This document shows positions 61,017-64,000 of a DNA stretch of 64,000 nucleotides, one piece after another. Both the position numbers and the translations under genes were made by a program. Under the pieces are notes generated by a model, which made no database searches, was not told the DNA's origin, and saw nothing but the letters and a program-made list of their open reading frames with translations. Each line of letters opens with the position of its first letter. The stretch's first letter is position 1. Origin of the DNA: Chryseobacterium paludis (GTDB lineage Bacteria > Bacteroidota > Bacteroidia > Flavobacteriales > Weeksellaceae); NCBI RefSeq assembly GCF_025403485.1, contig NZ_CP099966.1:2542001-2606000 (forward strand). Reading direction: 5' to 3'.

Positions 61017-63272
61017 TTAATTTTTTGTAATGGGAAGTTCTATATAGCTATCATTGTACCACTTTATTTCTAATGGCTCTTTAGCATCTTTAATAGTTTC
61101 ACTACTTACATCTTTTCCTGTTCCATAATTTATTTGATAATCTGGACTTTTATTAATGCCAAGTACTAAAACCAGCCTGCTCCCTTTTTCTATTTTTCTA
61201 CTCATAAAAAAAGTATTTTTTATTGGAATAGTTTCTATGGTATTTGGCTTTAACAATTTTCTTTTGTTGCTATCAACTGAATAACTTGCCCTTGCAAAAT
61301 ATTCATGTGATAGTTTCAAATATTGACCTGTTGATAATTTTTCGTAAATATTTATATTGACGTCTATATCTTTTTTATTAATAAGTACCTTTAATTGTCC
61401 AGCAATACTTCCGCTTATTTCAAAGGGAGAATTAAAAACATCACTTTCATAAATAAGTTTATCTTTTAAATTTCCTCCAAGTATTAAACTGTCAAGTATT
61501 CTTTCATTATCAAAGCCTTTTAAAGTATCTTTTCTATCTAAAAAATCTATTTTTTGCGAAATATAATCTACTTTAGATTTTGATTCCTGTAACTTTGTCT
61601 TGTTTAAAAACAATTTTAATTTTCCATTACTTACTTTATCAATACTAGGAGAGCTTTTCCACTGGTTAGAACCCATAACCTGATAGTTCACTTTATCCTT
61701 TAGAAATTCGGGCTTCTTACCTCCTTTCAAAATATAATCAAACCATTGATAGGAAATATCTTCTGTACTAATTTTAGCAATAGGATCAATTTTATAGCCT
61801 TGATATTCTCCTGATATGCCAGAAATGACATCACTGTGACCATAAGGACCTATTACTAAATAATGATCTGCATTTTTATTATACTTACTATGTTCATTAT
61901 AATAGTACATCGCTCCTCTTTGATCAGCATCATAATAACCTGTAAATGTTAAAACCGGAATATTAATTTTAGTAAAGTCTTTTTTAGACGAAGCTTTAGA
62001 TTGCCAAAACTTATCAAAAGAAGGGTGTGTTAACCATTTTTGGAAAATAGGATTAGTTTTTCCATATATGCTATCTAACTTATTAAACGCTATTCCATTT
62101 TTATAATAAGAATTATAAACTGAAAGCCATTTTTTGTCATCATTAAAAAGTTTATAGTCTGTTTCTTTCTTTACATAGCTCAGCCATCTCAACATATAAG
62201 GGCTAAAGCAATTATTATACATTGGGAAATCTGTTCCAAAACCTACAGAAGCAGAAGGAATTATGGTTTTTAAAGCAGGATGAAGATTTTTAGCAGCCGC
62301 CCATTGACTAAACCCATCATAACTTCCACCGATCATCCCTACCTTTCCATCACTCCAAGGTTGTTTTATTATCCAGCTAATTACCTCATTTACATCTTCG
62401 ACTTCAAACTCAAAAGGTTCAACTTTATCATTACTTAAATAAATACCTCTACTATAAGCGTAAACAATTGTAAACCCTTTCATAGCATTAAGCTTTTCAA
62501 TATGGCTAAAACTTCCTCTATTATAAATACTAAAATTTAATATTGTTGGTACTTGTTTTTCTCCCTTCCTGTATCCAATAACTCTTAATGAAACCTCATT
62601 TCCTTTTTTTGTTTTAATAACAATACTATCATTTACATTATACTGTTGGAAATCTACTTTCTTTATTAGAGGTACTGCAATATCATTTGTTTCTTTTACA
62701 ATAACGTAAGATGTGTAATAACGGCATAATGTAACCGCGTCTGCTAAAGAAATACTATCATTTTTGATATTAGTCTTTAAAAATGATAGTATATTATCTT
62801 TTAATTTATCTTCCGTAGATGTGAAAAAACTAGCCAAATAAACTTTTGTCTGATCTGGTATAGTAGATAATTTTAAATTGAAAGTTTTTTCATATTTATC
62901 TTTATTAGAAATCCTCTCACTATTTAATTTGTATAATGAATAAAGTTCAAAAGGAATCCCTATTATTTCTTTATACTTAATATCTTTATAGATTGGAGAA
63001 CCTCTTAGTTCATTTAAATAATAAAGCCCTTTTTCATAATCTCCATTAAGAATATAAAAACGAAACATATTATCATAAAACTTATTCTTGTCATCATTTT
63101 TATATACCTGCAAAATTTCTTTATTTAACATCCTTATCTTACTATCAAAAGAAGGATTCTCAATATTACCGTTAACTTTAAATAAAAAATTTTGTGCGTA
63201 AATATTTAACGAAAGCAATCCAATTACAAGTAGGATTGCTTTTGTTAAATATTTATTGGTATTTACTGTCAT
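61017..63272 (-). CDS. CocE/NonD (S15 X-Pro dipeptidyl-peptidase-like) hydrolase of the lanthipeptide operon
   Basis: 751 residues. Signal peptide (KAILLVIGLLSLNIYAQ), a helical TPR-like N-terminal part (about 30-190), an alpha/beta hydrolase with catalytic Ser in IGGSYDGFSQ (about 317), Asp in YYDADQRGAM (about 447) and His in GPYGHSDVI (about 478), then a jelly-roll C-terminal domain. The family includes X-prolyl peptidases and cocaine esterase. It is translationally spaced with the dehydratase (1 base) and 20 bases from the precursor gene, so it probably acts on this product, perhaps as leader peptidase or resistance enzyme. Confidence 0.82.
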   Translation of the reverse strand: MTVNTNKYLTKAILLVIGLLSLNIYAQNFLFKVNGNIENPSFDSKIRMLNKEILQVYKNDDKNKFYDNMFRFYILNGDYEKGLYYLNELRGSPIYKDIKYKEIIGIPFELYSLYKLNSERISNKDKYEKTFNLKLSTIPDQTKVYLASFFTSTEDKLKDNILSFLKTNIKNDSISLADAVTLCRYYTSYVIVKETNDIAVPLIKKVDFQQYNVNDSIVIKTKKGNEVSLRVIGYRKGEKQVPTILNFSIYNRGSFSHIEKLNAMKGFTIVYAYSRGIYLSNDKVEPFEFEVEDVNEVISWIIKQPWSDGKVGMIGGSYDGFSQWAAAKNLHPALKTIIPSASVGFGTDFPMYNNCFSPYMLRWLSYVKKETDYKLFNDDKKWLSVYNSYYKNGIAFNKLDSIYGKTNPIFQKWLTHPSFDKFWQSKASSKKDFTKINIPVLTFTGYYDADQRGAMYYYNEHSKYNKNADHYLVIGPYGHSDVISGISGEYQGYKIDPIAKISTEDISYQWFDYILKGGKKPEFLKDKVNYQVMGSNQWKSSPSIDKVSNGKLKLFLNKTKLQESKSKVDYISQKIDFLDRKDTLKGFDNERILDSLILGGNLKDKLIYESDVFNSPFEISGSIAGQLKVLINKKDIDVNINIYEKLSTGQYLKLSHEYFARASYSVDSNKRKLLKPNTIETIPIKNTFFMSRKIEKGSRLVLVLGINKSPDYQINYGTGKDVSSETIKDAKEPLEIKWYNDSYIELPITKN

Positions 63273-63292
63273 TCTGATATTATTAAACTATC

Positions 63293-63481
63293 TTATAATC
63301 TGGTATCTAAACCTGCCTGGCAATTTTTACTCCCGGTTGTATCACCGTTTGTTCCGCCATCATTTCCACCAACTTCTCCAATTAAATTCAAATTTCCAGC
63401 ACCTCCTCTAATTAAATTCAATTTAACAATTTGTAATTTTTTCAAAGATAATTTTTTCTCGATTTCGTTCTCTTTTTTCAT
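63293..63481 (-). CDS. Class I lanthipeptide precursor
   Basis: 62 residues. The leader LSLKKLQIVKLNLI matches the L-x-L-K-K-x-x-I-x-K-L motif of Bacteroidota class I lanthipeptides. The core region after RGGAG is Gly/Asn-rich with modifiable residues T, T, T, S, one Cys (KNCQAG) and T near the end. A single Cys allows only one lanthionine ring. It is the first gene of the operon, ahead of the hydrolase and split LanB. Confidence 0.85.
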   Translation of the reverse strand: MKKENEIEKKLSLKKLQIVKLNLIRGGAGNLNLIGEVGGNDGGTNGDTTGSKNCQAGLDTRL

Positions 63482-63511
63482 GCTTTAAAGTATTAATATA
63501 ATTTACTTTTA

Positions 63512-63519
63512 CAAAGTAA
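63512..63519 (-). promoter_or_regulatory. -7-like box of the lanthipeptide operon
   Basis: TTACTTTG on the minus strand, 30 bases before the precursor ATG. Same variant as before the tRNA array. Confidence 0.4.
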
Positions 63520-63606
63520 CTCACTTTATTAAGTTTTTCAAAAATATTGCCCTCGAAATTTACCAATTTCGTATCATAAACCCCCGTAATACAATCATTA
63601 TCAACA

Positions 63607-64000
63607 TCATAATTTCTCATTTTCTTCTCGCAGCAATTTGATGTAGTAGGAAGGTAAAGTTCCAGTTATTTTTCTAAATGCATTAGAAAAAGATTCTGAA
63701 TTATTGTAACCGATATCGTCAGCAATAGCTGAAATTGTATACTTTCTTAACTTGTCATTCTTATTTAATTCCTCCACAATATAATTAATCCTTAATTCAT
63801 TCAGATACTGTGAAAAATTCTTTTCTTTTAGTTCATTTACTGATTTTGACAGATAATCACGATTTGAATCAAAATCCTTAGCCAAACTATCAACTGTAAT
63901 ATTCTTTCGCAAAAACTCTTTATTATTTTCAAACAATTCCAGTTTCATTTTTATATCCTGTAATCTTTTATCGGACAACGGACTTTTCCCTTTTTGTTCT
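63607..64000 (-). CDS. AraC-type regulator (5' end outside window)
   Basis: The frame is open to the right edge (residues before the TTG at 63978 read ...EQKGKSPL), so the gene starts beyond 64000. The visible 130 residues are the AraC DNA-binding region: LDSLAKDFDSNRDYLSKSVNELKEKNF-type first HTH and ISAIADDIGYNNSESFSNAFRKITGTLPSYYIKLL as the second. Bacteroidota members often carry N-terminal TPR and membrane parts. It sits just upstream of the lanthipeptide operon on the same strand, 126 bases from the precursor start, and may regulate it. Confidence 0.85.
   Translation of the reverse strand, partial: EQKGKSPLSDKRLQDIKMKLELFENNKEFLRKNITVDSLAKDFDSNRDYLSKSVNELKEKNFSQYLNELRINYIVEELNKNDKLRKYTISAIADDIGYNNSESFSNAFRKITGTLPSYYIKLLREENEKL

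Noticed and set aside
63423..63620. Open frame of 65 codons overlapping the lanthipeptide precursor
   Set aside because: It is in a different frame from the clear precursor, covers its promoter, and its composition is unlike a protein of this genome.

Overview
The window looks like a chromosomal segment of a low-GC member of the Bacteroidota, most probably Flavobacteriia/Weeksellaceae and closest in flavour to Chryseobacterium. The evidence is the type IX secretion gene porZ with a sorting domain, Bacteroidota-type -7 promoter boxes (TAnnTTTG) in front of many genes, a near absence of Shine-Dalgarno sequences, and gene families typical of that group. All assignments come from reading the sequence; no database search was possible.

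Layout. 1-10.4 kb is ordinary genome: the 3' part of porZ, recO, a large GH63-like glycosidase, an SDR, a GNAT, a DUF1684 protein, a secreted cholesterol-oxidase-like GMC enzyme, and an ANT(6)-type aminoglycoside nucleotidyltransferase coupled to an unknown gene. 10.5-22 kb carries mqo, an FMO/luciferase-like pair, gpsA, an M23 peptidase with an interrupted domain, an MBL-MoaF-like fusion, an Rrf2 regulator with an NmrA-like target (ywnA/ywnB-like) and two matching operators, an FKBP and a catalase-like protein. 22-28.2 kb is a tellurite/stress (Ter) locus: TerC, two TerD, TelA, an unknown protein, a phosphoribosyltransferase and a HAD protein. SulP, two transposase-like HTH proteins and a VOC protein follow.

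The most unusual part is 32.2-38.9 kb. A slipin, two tandem DEDDh exonucleases, a cyclic-phosphate-processing receiver protein and a YkuK RNase H-like protein are interleaved on the minus strand with at least twelve tRNA or tRNA-like genes, tRNA fragments, a free-standing hairpin that shows the tRNA-Asp anticodon loop, and two copies of a structured spacer. Many tRNAs are chimeric: a Tyr-type body with a Cys anticodon, a Leu without its long variable arm, a Ser without a proper T-arm. Ten of twelve are followed by CA straight after the discriminator instead of CCA. This resembles an RNA-damage/tRNA-repair island, though no rtcB lies in the window. A long promoter motif with fixed spacing is shared by the exonucleases, the tRNA-fragment cluster and a distant basic-protein/TatD operon at 48.7 kb.

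38.9-46.5 kb is a six-gene MoxR-vWA-beta-propeller type conflict/chaperone operon. 46.8-57.8 kb is mostly housekeeping or accessory (deoD, TatD, ester cyclase, HD protein, AraC, DUF4822 lipoprotein, outer-membrane beta-barrel, S9 prolyl oligopeptidase, methionine aminopeptidase). 57.9-64 kb is a class I lanthipeptide cluster with a small precursor, an S15/CocE-type hydrolase and a split LanB dehydratase, with an AraC-type regulator running off the right edge.
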